Part shown: positions 1-7,311 of the stretch, in pieces
Layout of the letters: each line of letters starts with the position of its first letter
Position numbering within the stretch: the first letter of the stretch is position 1
DNA from: a virus
DNA: 40,654 nucleotides
Virus record (IMG/VR): IMGVR_UViG_3300028864_000048
Coordinates: 1 to 40,654 of that record
Reading direction: 5' to 3' (one strand)
Notes under the pieces: model-generated
Databases searched by the model: none
The model's input: the letters and a program-made list of their open reading frames with translations, nothing else
What the model was told of the DNA's origin: nothing
Translations under genes and position numbers: made by a program

Positions 1-73
1 GTACCCATACAGGGCTCGAACCTGTGACTCCTCCCTTACTTTGGAGTACTCTACCAACTGAGTTAATGGGAAC
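1..73 (-). tRNA. tRNA-like gene, isotype unclear
   Basis: Read on the minus strand this has a near-complete acceptor stem (TTCCCAT with ATGGGTA, one T-T mismatch), a good D arm (ACTC/GAGT around AGTTGGTA) and a perfect T arm (ACAGG TTCGAGC CCTGT). The anticodon arm is irregular: only CTCC/GGAG pair, leaving an 8-base loop AAAGTAAG with no T at the usual position 33, so I do not assign an anticodon. The 3' end lies at the window edge, so an encoded CCA cannot be checked. It may be a divergent phage tRNA or a decaying one. Confidence 0.55.
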
Positions 74-106
74 TTTGATTTAATTGGAAATTGCCTAAGT
101 AAATTT

Positions 107-183
107 TGGCAGGGGAGGCGGGACTTTGACCCACAACCTCCTTGGCTTTCACCAAGGTGCTCTGACAATTGAGCTACACCTCT
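107..183 (-). tRNA. tRNA-like gene, possibly tRNA-Phe(GAA)
   Basis: The minus strand shows D arm GCTC/GAGC, a T stem GTGGG/CCCGC, and an encoded CCA at 107-109 after a G discriminator. The anticodon stem can be drawn as CCTTG/CAAGG with an 8-base loop GTGAAAGC, which puts GAA after a T and suggests Phe. The acceptor stem has two mismatches and the T loop reads TCAAAGT instead of the usual TTCAA start. The irregular loop and mismatches suggest a divergent or decaying gene. It directly follows the first tRNA-like gene. Confidence 0.5.
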
Positions 184-185
184 AA

Positions 186-240
186 TTAGAAGTAACTAAC
201 TCATGGCCCCCAAAGTAAGCTGAAGAGATATCAATCTCTC
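186..240. other. Non-coding stretch with hairpin and AGAAGTAACT repeat
   Basis: AGAAGTAACT near 187 is followed by a short gap and ATGGCC; similar strings recur near 3090 and 3177. A hairpin follows: GCTG-A-AGAGAT-ATCA-ATCTCT-C-CAGC, ten base pairs with one A-C mismatch, just downstream of the GIY-YIG gene on the minus strand. It could end that transcript, but the T tract after it is weak. Function unknown. Confidence 0.35.
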
Positions 241-254
241 CAGCCTGTATATTT

Positions 255-866
255 TTAATATTGCCAAATAAAACCGTAGACTGTTGGGCAATTTTTTCTA
301 GCACAAGCTGCTATTGTTTTTCTTCCATTAACTCCAAGAAATTGACAAGCTTCAGTAATAGTATTCCACTGCTTTAAGAAATGCATTTCTAAACTGTATT
401 GCTTCACTGGTTTAGATCGTAAAATTTTTACTTGTAACATTTTTTCTATAGTTAAATTATGTTTTATACCTATTTTACTATCAGAAATATGTTTTTTATG
501 TAGTTCTGAAAATATTCTTCCCTTTTGGGCATGTTTCATTTTTTGTATAGTTTCTTTAGCATGACTCCCATTTTTACCTCCTCCTTGTAAATTATATCCA
601 TTTAAATTACTTTTAAATAATTTAATAAAATGAATTTCTAATTTATCCAGTATAGTCTGTATAAATGGAGAATATTCTGAAAAAGAAACTAAAGTAATTA
701 CTTTAAAAGAGTCAAAACTATACTTTTGTAAGGCATGATATAAATGGACTTGTCCTTTACAATGTAATCTTTTGTACCTTTGAAATCTTACTTTAAGATT
801 TTTACTTTGTCCTATATACACTTTTCCAGAAGGACTAATTAATTTATAAATTCCCACATTTTTCAT
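255..866 (-). CDS. GIY-YIG homing endonuclease
   Basis: A 203-residue GIY-YIG nuclease. The N-terminus has GIYKL followed by KVYIGQS, the two signature strands of the fold, with a likely catalytic Arg in the following KVRFQRY segment. The middle (HAKETIQKM, HKKHISDSKIG) resembles NUMOD DNA-binding repeats, and the C-terminus (KQYSLEMHFLKQWNT) matches a NUMOD1-type helix-turn-helix, so this is a free-standing homing enzyme. I chose the ATG at 866 rather than 881 because a TAnnTTTG promoter at 887-894 would start transcription about where the upstream ATG lies. It sits next to the tRNA-like genes, a common landing place. The cleavage target cannot be told from the sequence. Confidence 0.87.
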   Translation of the reverse strand: MKNVGIYKLISPSGKVYIGQSKNLKVRFQRYKRLHCKGQVHLYHALQKYSFDSFKVITLVSFSEYSPFIQTILDKLEIHFIKLFKSNLNGYNLQGGGKNGSHAKETIQKMKHAQKGRIFSELHKKHISDSKIGIKHNLTIEKMLQVKILRSKPVKQYSLEMHFLKQWNTITEACQFLGVNGRKTIAACARKNCPTVYGFIWQY

Positions 867-886
867 ATCATATGTTTTCATTAAAA

Positions 887-894
887 CAAAGATA
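887..894 (-). promoter_or_regulatory. Bacteroidota-type promoter (-7 TATCTTTG)
   Basis: Minus strand TATCTTTG matches the TAnnTTTG -7 consensus; ATTG (915-918), 20 bases upstream, approximates the -33 TTTG. It lies between the TerD-like gene and the endonuclease, giving the endonuclease its own start. Confidence 0.55.
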
Positions 895-917
895 CAAAAA
901 ATGCGAGAAATTTACAA

Positions 918-3014
918 TTAGATTCCCATGTATTTGAGAGTTTCTATGTAACTTGTACTAAAATCCTCATAAAGGAAGTGTTTATTAGCAGTCTCTTTAC
1001 TTACCAATCTACCTCTAGCTTCGCAATGCCATTGGAGGAGATCATAGACCGATAACTTTGGAAACTCAGAATACTGAGCAATGACTTTCTCGATATCTTG
1101 CGAAGAGATATTGTTAAGTTTCGATCCATTTCCTTCACCATCTTCGTCGAGCAAGATATAGTCAAGATTGACTAAATCTATTAATAGAAGATTTACTTTA
1201 TGGGGAATCTTAGGCTTCATCGAGAGGATGATAGTTTCAGGTTGCCATTTAGCATTAGCGTTAGGAAATTCAACTTCACAAAATCCAAAGATAGTACCTG
1301 TGACTAATTCCGGAGAACTGCTATAGTTGTTTACTTGGATCAATGCCCATTTAAACCCAGTTTCTCTCAATTTAACGAGATCAAAGTCAATATATTCGGA
1401 CACATTTCCAACCCTACCATAAGAATCTCCTGAATGTAGAATCATTCCGGTTCTCTCTTTTAAATTATGCCAATCTACTGTAACAGTTTTATCATTGCCA
1501 ACTACAATTGTAGAGAGGTCAATAGTTATTCCACTACGTGATTTATTAGGAATATGGACAAAAGCTCTTAAGGTTTTAGTTACATCACCTATAGGAACTC
1601 TTTGACCTCTAATTACCGGAACAATAGCTTCACTCATACTACGCATATTAGTTGGAAGAGGGATTCTTTTCAGATCCGGATCAACCCAACAATCACCAAT
1701 TGGTTCAAGTTGTTTAATCTTTTCTTTTAAAGCTAAAAACATAGTATCCTGAATAGCAGCAATCACATCAGCAGGCAATGCACTTAAATTTGGTAAAGGA
1801 GTTTTCTTCCTTGCGCCTTTAATGAATATTGTGCGATTAACCAAGGGAACATTTCTTCCTTCAAAATGAGTAAACACTTCGAAGATTACTTTGTTTGAGG
1901 CTTTTACAGCAATATCAAAAAGTGATGCTAAGATTAAAGGTAGATTTGCTTTTCCACCTGTTCTCACCCACCAATCAAGTCTCCTAAGAAACTCACCAGG
2001 ACGTTCAGCAGTCTTACGTAAACCTTCTCCAAAGCCTATTTTAAAGGCTTCTTCTACTTGGCCATACCAAGAGGTTACTTTATGATTTCTGATCCTCTCA
2101 AAGGCTGCATATGCCCTAGGAAACTCAGATTTGTATTCCCCTGGGTGAATAATTTCACCCAAACGAAGCCATCTCTGAACTTTCAGTTTCATGTCACGTA
2201 CATCGCAATTGGTCTTCTCAAGAAGACCAAGGATATGCTTTCTTTCGCTTCTCTTGAATTTCTTGAACATAAAAGCTTCCCTCTCAGGATTCTTTACAGT
2301 CTCAATAGTACGGCGATAACGAACAGTAGTTCTTTGCTTTTTCATGGCTTTAGGGACAGCAGGTAATGAGATGTCACCTCCCGACATAAATACAGCAATA
2401 CGAAGAACATCAGTGGTAGTTTTTACAGGGACATCAAGTCCCATACCAGCAAGGGTACAAAGATTTTCCTTAAAAGGAATGCTCGATGGAAAAACTAACT
2501 TTTGATCAGTACTCACAAACCATTTGATGGTGGCAAGATCAGTTGGTGTTAATGATTGACTCACACTACAAAGATCTGTGAAAATACCTAAGAATTTCTC
2601 AGGAGTTCCTGGGGTAATTTCCTTATATTTTACAGTTTCAAAAGCAGTTGGAAACTCTTTTGTCCAATCAGATGGAGTCCATTTTCCATAGGTATGGTAA
2701 TTATGAATTTGATCCCACCACATTTGTGTGGCATTCATATCCATAACTTGGGCGGGAAAACCGGGATAAAAAGATCTGTATGTTTTACCTCCACCAGTCA
2801 TATCATTGAGGTAATCAATGATTTGATTGTGAAAATCAACAATATCAGCCTTATCAGCTTTACCAAGCATAACAAATGCATCGTCATCTAGCATATAGCC
2901 AAAATGCATTAACTCTGCTTGTACAGTCATAGCAACTGAACGATTGTCTACTCCAGCATCATTAAACTGGATAAACCCTTTTTGAAAACAGATAACATTT
3001 TTTGAAAGTTTCAT
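918..3014 (-). CDS. Large protein with TerD-like C-terminal domain
   Basis: A 698-residue protein. The C-terminal part (about 460-640) has features of the TerD/tellurium-stress superfamily as used in the MXAN_6230/SCO0854-type proteins: an RGQR segment, a predicted strand with ITIDLS, then ILHSGDS followed by EYIDFDL, and further on FGFCEVE and a long hydrophobic strand before LLDEDGEG. The region 350-460 (FIKGARKK, WVDPDLKRIPLPTNMRS) also fits that architecture. The N-terminal 300 residues are unrecognised. TerD domains bind calcium and act in stress and possibly phage-defence contexts; a role here in countering or sensing the host is inference. G+C is higher than the neighbours (26 of 60 bases at 2341-2400), hinting at acquisition. 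It is transcribed alone, flanked by endonuclease genes and hairpins. Confidence 0.6.
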   Translation of the reverse strand: MKLSKNVICFQKGFIQFNDAGVDNRSVAMTVQAELMHFGYMLDDDAFVMLGKADKADIVDFHNQIIDYLNDMTGGGKTYRSFYPGFPAQVMDMNATQMWWDQIHNYHTYGKWTPSDWTKEFPTAFETVKYKEITPGTPEKFLGIFTDLCSVSQSLTPTDLATIKWFVSTDQKLVFPSSIPFKENLCTLAGMGLDVPVKTTTDVLRIAVFMSGGDISLPAVPKAMKKQRTTVRYRRTIETVKNPEREAFMFKKFKRSERKHILGLLEKTNCDVRDMKLKVQRWLRLGEIIHPGEYKSEFPRAYAAFERIRNHKVTSWYGQVEEAFKIGFGEGLRKTAERPGEFLRRLDWWVRTGGKANLPLILASLFDIAVKASNKVIFEVFTHFEGRNVPLVNRTIFIKGARKKTPLPNLSALPADVIAAIQDTMFLALKEKIKQLEPIGDCWVDPDLKRIPLPTNMRSMSEAIVPVIRGQRVPIGDVTKTLRAFVHIPNKSRSGITIDLSTIVVGNDKTVTVDWHNLKERTGMILHSGDSYGRVGNVSEYIDFDLVKLRETGFKWALIQVNNYSSSPELVTGTIFGFCEVEFPNANAKWQPETIILSMKPKIPHKVNLLLIDLVNLDYILLDEDGEGNGSKLNNISSQDIEKVIAQYSEFPKLSVYDLLQWHCEARGRLVSKETANKHFLYEDFSTSYIETLKYMGI

Positions 3015-3040
3015 GTTTATTTTTTTTAAAATGAGAAATT

Positions 3041-3102
3041 GTGATAGTAATAACTGGCGGGCCCGTTAACGGGGCTCAAATGTTTGTAGAAGTAACTATC
3101 AC
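3041..3102. ncRNA. Structured element 1, mini-tRNA-like
   Basis: Perfect 8-base closing stem GTGATAGT/ACTATCAC encloses a G+C-rich hairpin with a 7-base loop: GGCCC GTTAACG GGGCT (plus-strand reading). In tRNA terms that would be an acceptor stem plus an anticodon arm with TAA after T, but D and T arms are missing. The 3' part holds AGAAGTAACT, shared with the next element. The strand of transcription is unknown. Confidence 0.4.
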
Positions 3103-3129
3103 GTAGCCACTTTGTGATGATCAAGGAAT

Positions 3130-3190
3130 TTTATCAGTAGTTAATCTCAGGTTTCGAAGCCTAAGTTATATCGTAGAAGTAACTGATAAA
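3130..3190. ncRNA. Structured element 2, related to element 1
   Basis: Nine-base closing stem TTTATCAGT/ACTGATAAA around a central hairpin (CTCAGG/CCTAAG with one mismatch, loop TTTCGAAG). The 3' strand again begins with GTAGAAGTAACT, as in element 1, and is followed by ATGGCC. Two neighbouring copies with different sequence but the same plan suggest a functional RNA or a duplicated tRNA relic. Confidence 0.4.
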
Positions 3191-3211
3191 TGGCCTAAAT
3201 ATATATTTAAT

Positions 3212-3916
3212 TCATTTTTGTGCAAATTTCCAATAGAATCCTTGGAACAATTGATTAGCTTTAATAGCTTTAGTTAATAAACTCTTTTTTCTTTTAAAGA
3301 AGAAAAGTTCCACAGAACCAATAGATTCCCAAGTTTTTATAAAATTCATATCAATATCATATTGATCTATAGATTTATTCTTACCTTTAGTAATATTTTG
3401 TCCTATCTTTTGAATTTCATTTTTTGTTTTTTTTGCCCATTTCTTAACTAAAGTTTCTGATTGAGTTTCATAAGAATCCTTAGATCTTTTTTTGTACACT
3501 AATGTTCCATCATTCCAACGGTTTTGTGTACTTTTTGATAACTTTGCTCTCGTTTTTTCAGAAAATTGTTGTGGATTTGCCTTTTTAGTGGCTTTCATTT
3601 TTTCAACAATTTCTGGAATTGACATTGGACAAAATTTTCCACCATCAATCATATTAGTAAGGTTATCAAATTGACTAATCCAATAGTTTTCTTTTTCTCC
3701 CCAAACATCAATAGAAACTTCTTCTAAAATTTGTAAAATAGGCTTTTGATTCAATTTCCATAAGCTATTAATCCAGGCTAATCTATGACAATTTGTTTTA
3801 GTCTTAGCATCATTTATATGATGACTTAATCTAGATTTTGGATGATCAGATTTTCCTACATATCTTGTTTCTAGAGTATTAGGATCAATTAAAGCGTAAA
3901 TAAAAGTTGTATTCAT
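3212..3916 (-). CDS. GIY-YIG homing endonuclease
   Basis: A 234-residue endonuclease. The N-terminus FIYALIDP followed by TRYVGKS is a GIY-YIG variant; the next segment SRLSHHI holds the likely catalytic Arg. A lysine-rich middle (SEKTRAKLSKSTQNRW) looks like NUMOD3-type DNA contacts, and IDQYDIDMNFIKTWES near the end resembles NUMOD1. Composition is very AT-rich, more than the TerD-like gene upstream. A TAnnTTTG promoter lies 20 bases upstream of the start, so it is expressed independently. It is not inside a recognisable host gene; it probably sits in an intergenic spot beside the structured elements. Not closely similar in sequence to the enzyme at 255-866. Confidence 0.85.
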   Translation of the reverse strand: MNTTFIYALIDPNTLETRYVGKSDHPKSRLSHHINDAKTKTNCHRLAWINSLWKLNQKPILQILEEVSIDVWGEKENYWISQFDNLTNMIDGGKFCPMSIPEIVEKMKATKKANPQQFSEKTRAKLSKSTQNRWNDGTLVYKKRSKDSYETQSETLVKKWAKKTKNEIQKIGQNITKGKNKSIDQYDIDMNFIKTWESIGSVELFFFKRKKSLLTKAIKANQLFQGFYWKFAQK

Positions 3917-3935
3917 ATCAAAATAATTATTTCTA

Positions 3936-3943
3936 CAAAGGTA
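3936..3943 (-). promoter_or_regulatory. Promoter (-7 TACCTTTG) for GIY-YIG gene
   Basis: Minus-strand TACCTTTG fits TAnnTTTG. No clear -33 TTTG; GTTG occurs at about the right distance (3963-3966). Confidence 0.45.
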
Positions 3944-3972
3944 GTTATTATTAGATAATATGCAACTAATAT

Positions 3973-4206
3973 TTAATTATTTTTTCTGTATTTTACAATC
4001 TGTTCAAGATTTTTTATAAAAGATTTACGGCCAGAAATATGACCCTCAGCCATATAAATTGATAGCCTATTCTTTACTCGATCTCCTTCAAGAGCTGTTA
4101 ATTCTCTTTCATATTGATCGAGTTCTACCTGTGTATCAGCTATATCCCGCTCTATATCAGAGAGCGGGATATGGTCGAATTTTGAGAGGTCACTTACAAT
4201 AGCCAT
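3973..4206 (-). CDS. Small coiled-coil protein, unknown
   Basis: A 77-residue protein, charged, with a central helix (DTQVELDQYERELTALEGD) likely to form a coiled coil. No membrane segment and no known family recognised. Its ATG overlaps the stop codon of the upstream gene by one base, so the two are probably translated as a coupled pair. Real by position and coupling; function unknown. Confidence 0.65.
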   Translation of the reverse strand: MAIVSDLSKFDHIPLSDIERDIADTQVELDQYERELTALEGDRVKNRLSIYMAEGHISGRKSFIKNLEQIVKYRKNN

Positions 4207-4721
4207 TACTTAATGCTCTTTGCTTTAGGTAAAGAAGCAAGGATATCTGGTTCTGATTTCGGAATTTGCACACCTATTGATTCTTTAAAACGATCCGGAT
4301 CAACTCCTAACATAGACAATATTTTTGTAATTTTATTGCGAATTCCTTCTATTACTTGAGGATTACCTTTTAATCCAGCAAGTTTTTTATCTCGCAATTT
4401 AACGGCAATTTCCATATAATCTTCATTTGGATCAATAGCTCTACGTTTAGCAATAAACTTTTGCAAATCACCTTGTTTGAGTTCCATTTCAATTTCCAGG
4501 GCAAGTTCAGCAGTATTTATACTACCTTCACATACTCCGATCAGAAGCACGGTAACATCTTTACCATAAATTCCTAATTCATCCAAATTATTAAACATTG
4601 GAATACATTTTGGACCCATAGATAATGCTGCTGCAATAATAGAGGCCTTTACATTTTCATCACCTTCACACAAAATATTAATCTTTGCGGATAAGGACAT
4701 ACCATCAGTAAATTTTTTCAT
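4206..4721 (-). CDS. Unknown protein, first gene of a coupled pair
   Basis: A 171-residue, mostly helical soluble protein. Visible features are a small hydrophobic segment around 60-65 (VTVLLIGVCEG), acidic and basic helices in the middle, and a proline/lysine-rich tail ending KAKSIK. No catalytic motif recognised. It is followed with a one-base overlap by the coiled-coil gene, which suggests that the two products act together. Start chosen at the ATG giving MKKFTDG. Confidence 0.65.
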   Translation of the reverse strand: MKKFTDGMSLSAKINILCEGDENVKASIIAAALSMGPKCIPMFNNLDELGIYGKDVTVLLIGVCEGSINTAELALEIEMELKQGDLQKFIAKRRAIDPNEDYMEIAVKLRDKKLAGLKGNPQVIEGIRNKITKILSMLGVDPDRFKESIGVQIPKSEPDILASLPKAKSIK

Positions 4722-4762
4722 CTTTTTTATTAATTTTTTACGCGTAAGTAAAATTATTTTAA

Positions 4763-5011
4763 TTATTTCTTTTCAAGTTTTATTATTCCACCTTCAACCA
4801 CATATAAATATTCAACACCATCTACAGAGATGATATAATAAACATGATTTCTAAGTTCAGTTCTTTCTACAAGTTTAATCCGAGAATTTACTGTAGGATC
4901 AAAATGTTTAGGAGATTCAGGGGCTATCCTACAACTTGCTATTACTACAGCAAGAAAAAAACTTATTGAAATCATTAGGAGAATACTCCATTTTTGTCTT
5001 TTTGTAAGCAT
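4763..5011 (-). CDS. Small predicted lipoprotein
   Basis: An 82-residue protein with a lipoprotein signal: positive MLTKRQK, a hydrophobic stretch (about 9-24) and the lipobox IASC with Cys27. The mature part of about 55 residues is predicted to lie outside the inner membrane and contains a short beta-rich segment (YYIISVDGVEYLYVV). Phage lipoproteins made early often block re-infection or receptor access; that role here is inference. One of three lipoproteins in this arm. Confidence 0.7.
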   Translation of the reverse strand: MLTKRQKWSILLMISISFFLAVVIASCRIAPESPKHFDPTVNSRIKLVERTELRNHVYYIISVDGVEYLYVVEGGIIKLEKK

Positions 5012-5055
5012 AAGATTTTATTTTAATGATTTAAATTTTTTGATCCTCCTGTATT

Positions 5056-5120
5056 CAATTAGAACAATGTGACATTGCCCTAGACATATAGTCTAGTATG
5101 GTCTAACATTGCTCTAATTG
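5056..5120. ncRNA. Long hairpin element
   Basis: CAATTAGA-A-CAATGT at 5056-5070 pairs with ACATTG-C-TCTAATTG at 5107-5120: fourteen pairs with one A-C mismatch. Inside, CTAGAC-ATATA-GTCTAG forms a second hairpin. No T tract follows on either strand, so it is not an ordinary terminator. Function unknown. Confidence 0.45.
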
Positions 5121-5340
5121 TCAGTCCTTAGGAAACTGAAATGATACATTCATCTTTGGGACACCGCCTTCCCACGTCCAGCCATTATATTATCAACGGC
5201 TGCAAATTACTTACTATTAGTTTTATTTGTGTTGAGTAAGATTCTATAACATGTACAGAATTATTGGATCAGAATTTTCGTCAAAGGTGCTTTTTCATAG
5301 CCGATCCTCCTTTTAGTTAATACTCAGTCAAGTATAGTCG

Positions 5341-5414
5341 CATAAGTGGGCCTCGAACCTTCAACCTTTTCCCTGCGAGGAACAGCACCATCCAGTTGTG
5401 CTTTGTGATTCATG
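5341..5414 (-). other. tRNA-like remnant
   Basis: The minus strand has a good D arm (AGCAC AACTGGATG GTGCT) and a T-loop string GGTTCGAGGCC, and ends CATGAAT/ACTTATG pair in six of seven positions. The T stem is poorly paired, the anticodon arm has only four clean pairs (TTCC/GGAA), and extra bases lie between acceptor and D arm. Probably a decayed tRNA gene or unusual tRNA-like RNA. Confidence 0.35.
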
Positions 5415-5509
5415 TTGAAACTCTTTATTTTATGATTACATCTTCATGGGAATCAGGCCTAACCTTCATCAGTAATCTACCATTATTTTTAAATCCAGAG
5501 TTTTAGGAT

Positions 5510-5719
5510 TTACATACTCCTTACAAATGGAGTAGTACACAGTAGTGTAAAAATTATTACACACACTAAAATAGTCTCCAGTACCATTAAAGATCCTATG
5601 AAAAAGTAATCTTCAGAAGTCTTTGTTTTACTATACCACCAGTAAGAGAAATTATGAATTAATGCATGAATGATAAAAATTAATAAAACCATCCAAATAG
5701 TATGAGGTGCAATTTCCAT
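5510..5719 (-). CDS. Small two-helix membrane protein
   Basis: A 69-residue protein with two predicted membrane helices (about 7-22 and 40-60) joined by a short polar loop with aromatic residues (FSYWWYSKTKTSED). No family recognised. Small two-helix membrane proteins in phages can be holins, superinfection-exclusion factors or inhibitors of host enzymes; position in the small-gene left arm, away from the lysozyme, argues against holin. Confidence 0.6.
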   Translation of the reverse strand: MEIAPHTIWMVLLIFIIHALIHNFSYWWYSKTKTSEDYFFIGSLMVLETILVCVIIFTLLCTTPFVRSM

Positions 5720-5734
5720 TGTTTTTAAATGAGT

Positions 5735-5860
5735 TTAATTAAAGTTTGCAATTATATGCTTTCTAAATAAATCTAAGATTTCGGTATTACTCAAAACTAA
5801 TATTTCTCTATTATTTCTGAGAAACTCAATGAGTAAATTAGTTTGTTTTTCAGGTGTCAT
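5735..5860 (-). CDS. Small unknown protein (41 aa)
   Basis: A short ORF starting MTPEKQTNLLIEF and ending in ANFN, mostly helical and amphipathic. It lies 15 bases upstream of the membrane-protein gene in the same direction, and downstream of the hairpin terminator at 5889-5929. No Shine-Dalgarno, as expected for this genome. Supported only by position, clean start and amphipathic pattern. Confidence 0.45.
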   Translation of the reverse strand: MTPEKQTNLLIEFLRNNREILVLSNTEILDLFRKHIIANFN

Positions 5861-5888
5861 TATATATGTATTGTTGATTTCATTTAAA

Positions 5889-5929
5889 AACACCACATGT
5901 TATCCAGTGATCTTCTGGCATGTGGTGTT
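5889..5929 (-). terminator. Strong hairpin terminator, leftward
   Basis: AACACCACATG pairs with CATGTGGTGTT (11 perfect pairs), with an inner CCAG/CTGG. On the minus strand the hairpin is followed by TTTTTAAA, typical of an intrinsic terminator. It would end leftward transcripts that cover 6131-7206 and further right. Confidence 0.65.
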
Positions 5930-6084
5930 CGTGTTATTTTGGGTACCTAACCCATCGCCCCTTATAAACTAAGGAAGAGTCTTTGATATACGTGCAAAGA
6001 TACTACAGCGCCCGTTTACATTTGAAACGAGGAAAGGTTGAATGAATACACTCATTTACTGCCCAGGTAGGCAATATTGTTAAA

Positions 6085-6134
6085 GTAACACTGTCACTAT
6101 ACTTTACCTAAGTAAAGCTTGGTTTAAGTGTTAC
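6085..6134. other. Nested hairpin at the 3' end of the 6131-6475 gene
   Basis: GTAACACT (6085-6092) pairs with AGTGTTAC (6127-6134), enclosing CTTTAC-CTAA-GTAAAG (6102-6117). The outer arm overlaps the stop codon of the gene at 6131. It may protect or process the 3' end of the message; the T tract after it on the minus strand is short (TTTAAC). Confidence 0.4.
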
Positions 6135-6475
6135 CTATTTCTTTTGTCTCGTCCCTTTTGATACTTATTGTAAGTATTTTTAGGTTCGCGATAGTATGTT
6201 GTATCCTGTATTAATGGTTCAAAAGTATTGCTTATCAGAAAAGGTTCAACATTTCTTATAGGCTCTCTTACTTGAACCATCCCAGGTATTACTTCATGTG
6301 GCAAATCATCAGCTATAATCACTGCTTCAGGATGTTCTAGAATTGCTGTTTTTAATTCTTGAGCAAATTCTAATATACTTGACCCTACTGTTCTGGTAAC
6401 AATATGAGCATTATCAAATTTTTCAGCAATTTGGATAGATCCAAAACCAGAGGTCCCAACAAGAATAACAGACAT
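6131..6475 (-). CDS. Unknown protein with Rossmann-like start
   Basis: A 114-residue protein. The N-terminus MSVILVGTSGFGS is a hydrophobic strand followed by a glycine-rich turn, as in a nucleotide-binding Rossmann or P-loop-like start, but no complete Walker motif is present. The middle VIIADDLPHE is another buried strand with acidic residues after it; the C-terminal 30 residues are charged and probably disordered (KYQKGRDKRNR). It follows the coiled-coil gene by about ten bases in one operon. Function unknown. Confidence 0.6.
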   Translation of the reverse strand: MSVILVGTSGFGSIQIAEKFDNAHIVTRTVGSSILEFAQELKTAILEHPEAVIIADDLPHEVIPGMVQVREPIRNVEPFLISNTFEPLIQDTTYYREPKNTYNKYQKGRDKRNR

Positions 6476-6486
6476 ATAGTTAAGTT

Positions 6487-7206
6487 TTAAAATTTATACC
6501 ATTTCTTAGCTTTCAATTCCGCAATTGTTTTAATTGCTTCAGCTAATTGTTGTTCAAGAGTTAAACGTTTCTTATCAGCTTTAAAATCTTCAAATTCTTG
6601 TGAGAGAGTTTTAAGTTGTTCTCCCATATATGATGTAGCTGTTTCAGCATTTTTAGTTAATTTAGCTACATGCTCTTGATGGTCTTTGTTAATTCCATCA
6701 ACTAAATCTTTATGAGCTTCTCTAATAGAGATTATTTGTTTAGTGCATTTATCTTCTACAGTAGTTGTATACTGTTCTGCAATTGATGCACGTAATTGAG
6801 CTTTTGATAATTCTATCTCAACTTTAGCTAATTCTTCTTCACGAATATCTTTAACGATTTCAGAGAGATTCTCATAGTCTTTAGTTGTTTTAGTAGAATC
6901 TTCTTTGATGTCTATTTCTAACCATCCTCTTCTTACAGCATCAGCTAAATCTATATCATGAGTTTGGTATTCATTAAATATACCTCCATTAAAAGCACGA
7001 TCATAATCAAATTTTCTGGCAACTCCTGAAACAGAGAATGGTTGTCCAGCTTTAGCACTTCTATTAATAACAACAGTGCCATTAAAGTGTTTATGGTACA
7101 CAACCACTTGTTTCTGCTTGCTGATTAAATCAGCTTTATCTGCCTGTAATTTAGCAATTTTGTCCTCTAAAGCTTTGAATTCGAGGACATCCATTTTGAC
7201 TTCCAT
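6487..7206 (-). CDS. Coiled-coil protein, unknown
   Basis: A 239-residue protein built of an N-terminal coiled coil (about 5-35, EDKIAKLQADKADL), a small globular part (about 35-100, with VVVYHKHFNGTVVI and a WLEIDI strand) and a long C-terminal coiled coil (about 105-235). No enzyme motif. The start could be MEVKMD or the second Met four residues on. It heads the operon that continues into 6131-6475 and lies after a hairpin at 7263-7311. Could be a structural or scaffold-like small protein; unassigned. Confidence 0.6.
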   Translation of the reverse strand: MEVKMDVLEFKALEDKIAKLQADKADLISKQKQVVVYHKHFNGTVVINRSAKAGQPFSVSGVARKFDYDRAFNGGIFNEYQTHDIDLADAVRRGWLEIDIKEDSTKTTKDYENLSEIVKDIREEELAKVEIELSKAQLRASIAEQYTTTVEDKCTKQIISIREAHKDLVDGINKDHQEHVAKLTKNAETATSYMGEQLKTLSQEFEDFKADKKRLTLEQQLAEAIKTIAELKAKKWYKF

Positions 7207-7262
7207 TATATATTGGTTTTTGATATTAATTGGAAAGGCTCTTAGTAAACTAATAGCCTTTA

Positions 7263-7311
7263 AAAGAATAGTTCAGTGATATAGGGATTTGCTTCCTATA
7301 TCTATTCTTTA
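7263..7311. other. Nested hairpin upstream of 6487-7206
   Basis: AAAGAATA (7263-7270) and TATTCTTT (7303-7310) flank GATATAGG (7278-7285) paired with CCTATATC (7295-7302). The plan, an outer stem, an asymmetric bulge and an inner stem, resembles other elements of this arm. It may be a leader structure or a terminator. Confidence 0.4.

Larger units (their letters stand above)
5012..5509. other. Non-coding, hairpin-rich region
   Basis: No convincing gene in about 500 bases. It contains the long hairpin at 5056-5120, a small hairpin TCAGT/ACTGA near 5121-5139, TGGGA/TCCCA near 5157-5174, CAGCC/GGCTG near 5179-5202, GGATC/GATCC near 5265-5307, and the tRNA-like sequence at 5341-5414. Local G+C is above that of nearby genes. 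This is consistent with an array of structural RNAs or decayed tRNA genes read leftward. Confidence 0.45.

Noticed and set aside
1891-2366. Open frames on the plus strand opposite the TerD-like gene
   Set aside because: Shadows of the opposite-strand gene with no start context or protein-like pattern.
5285-5325. AAGGAGG before an ATG with a five-codon frame (MKKHL) on the minus strand
   Set aside because: Shine-Dalgarno sites are otherwise absent, the frame is too short, and the region is part of a hairpin.
6017-6024. TACATTTG on the plus strand, a perfect -7 match
   Set aside because: No rightward gene follows for several kilobases and no -33 TTTG at 20 bases; probably chance or antisense at most.
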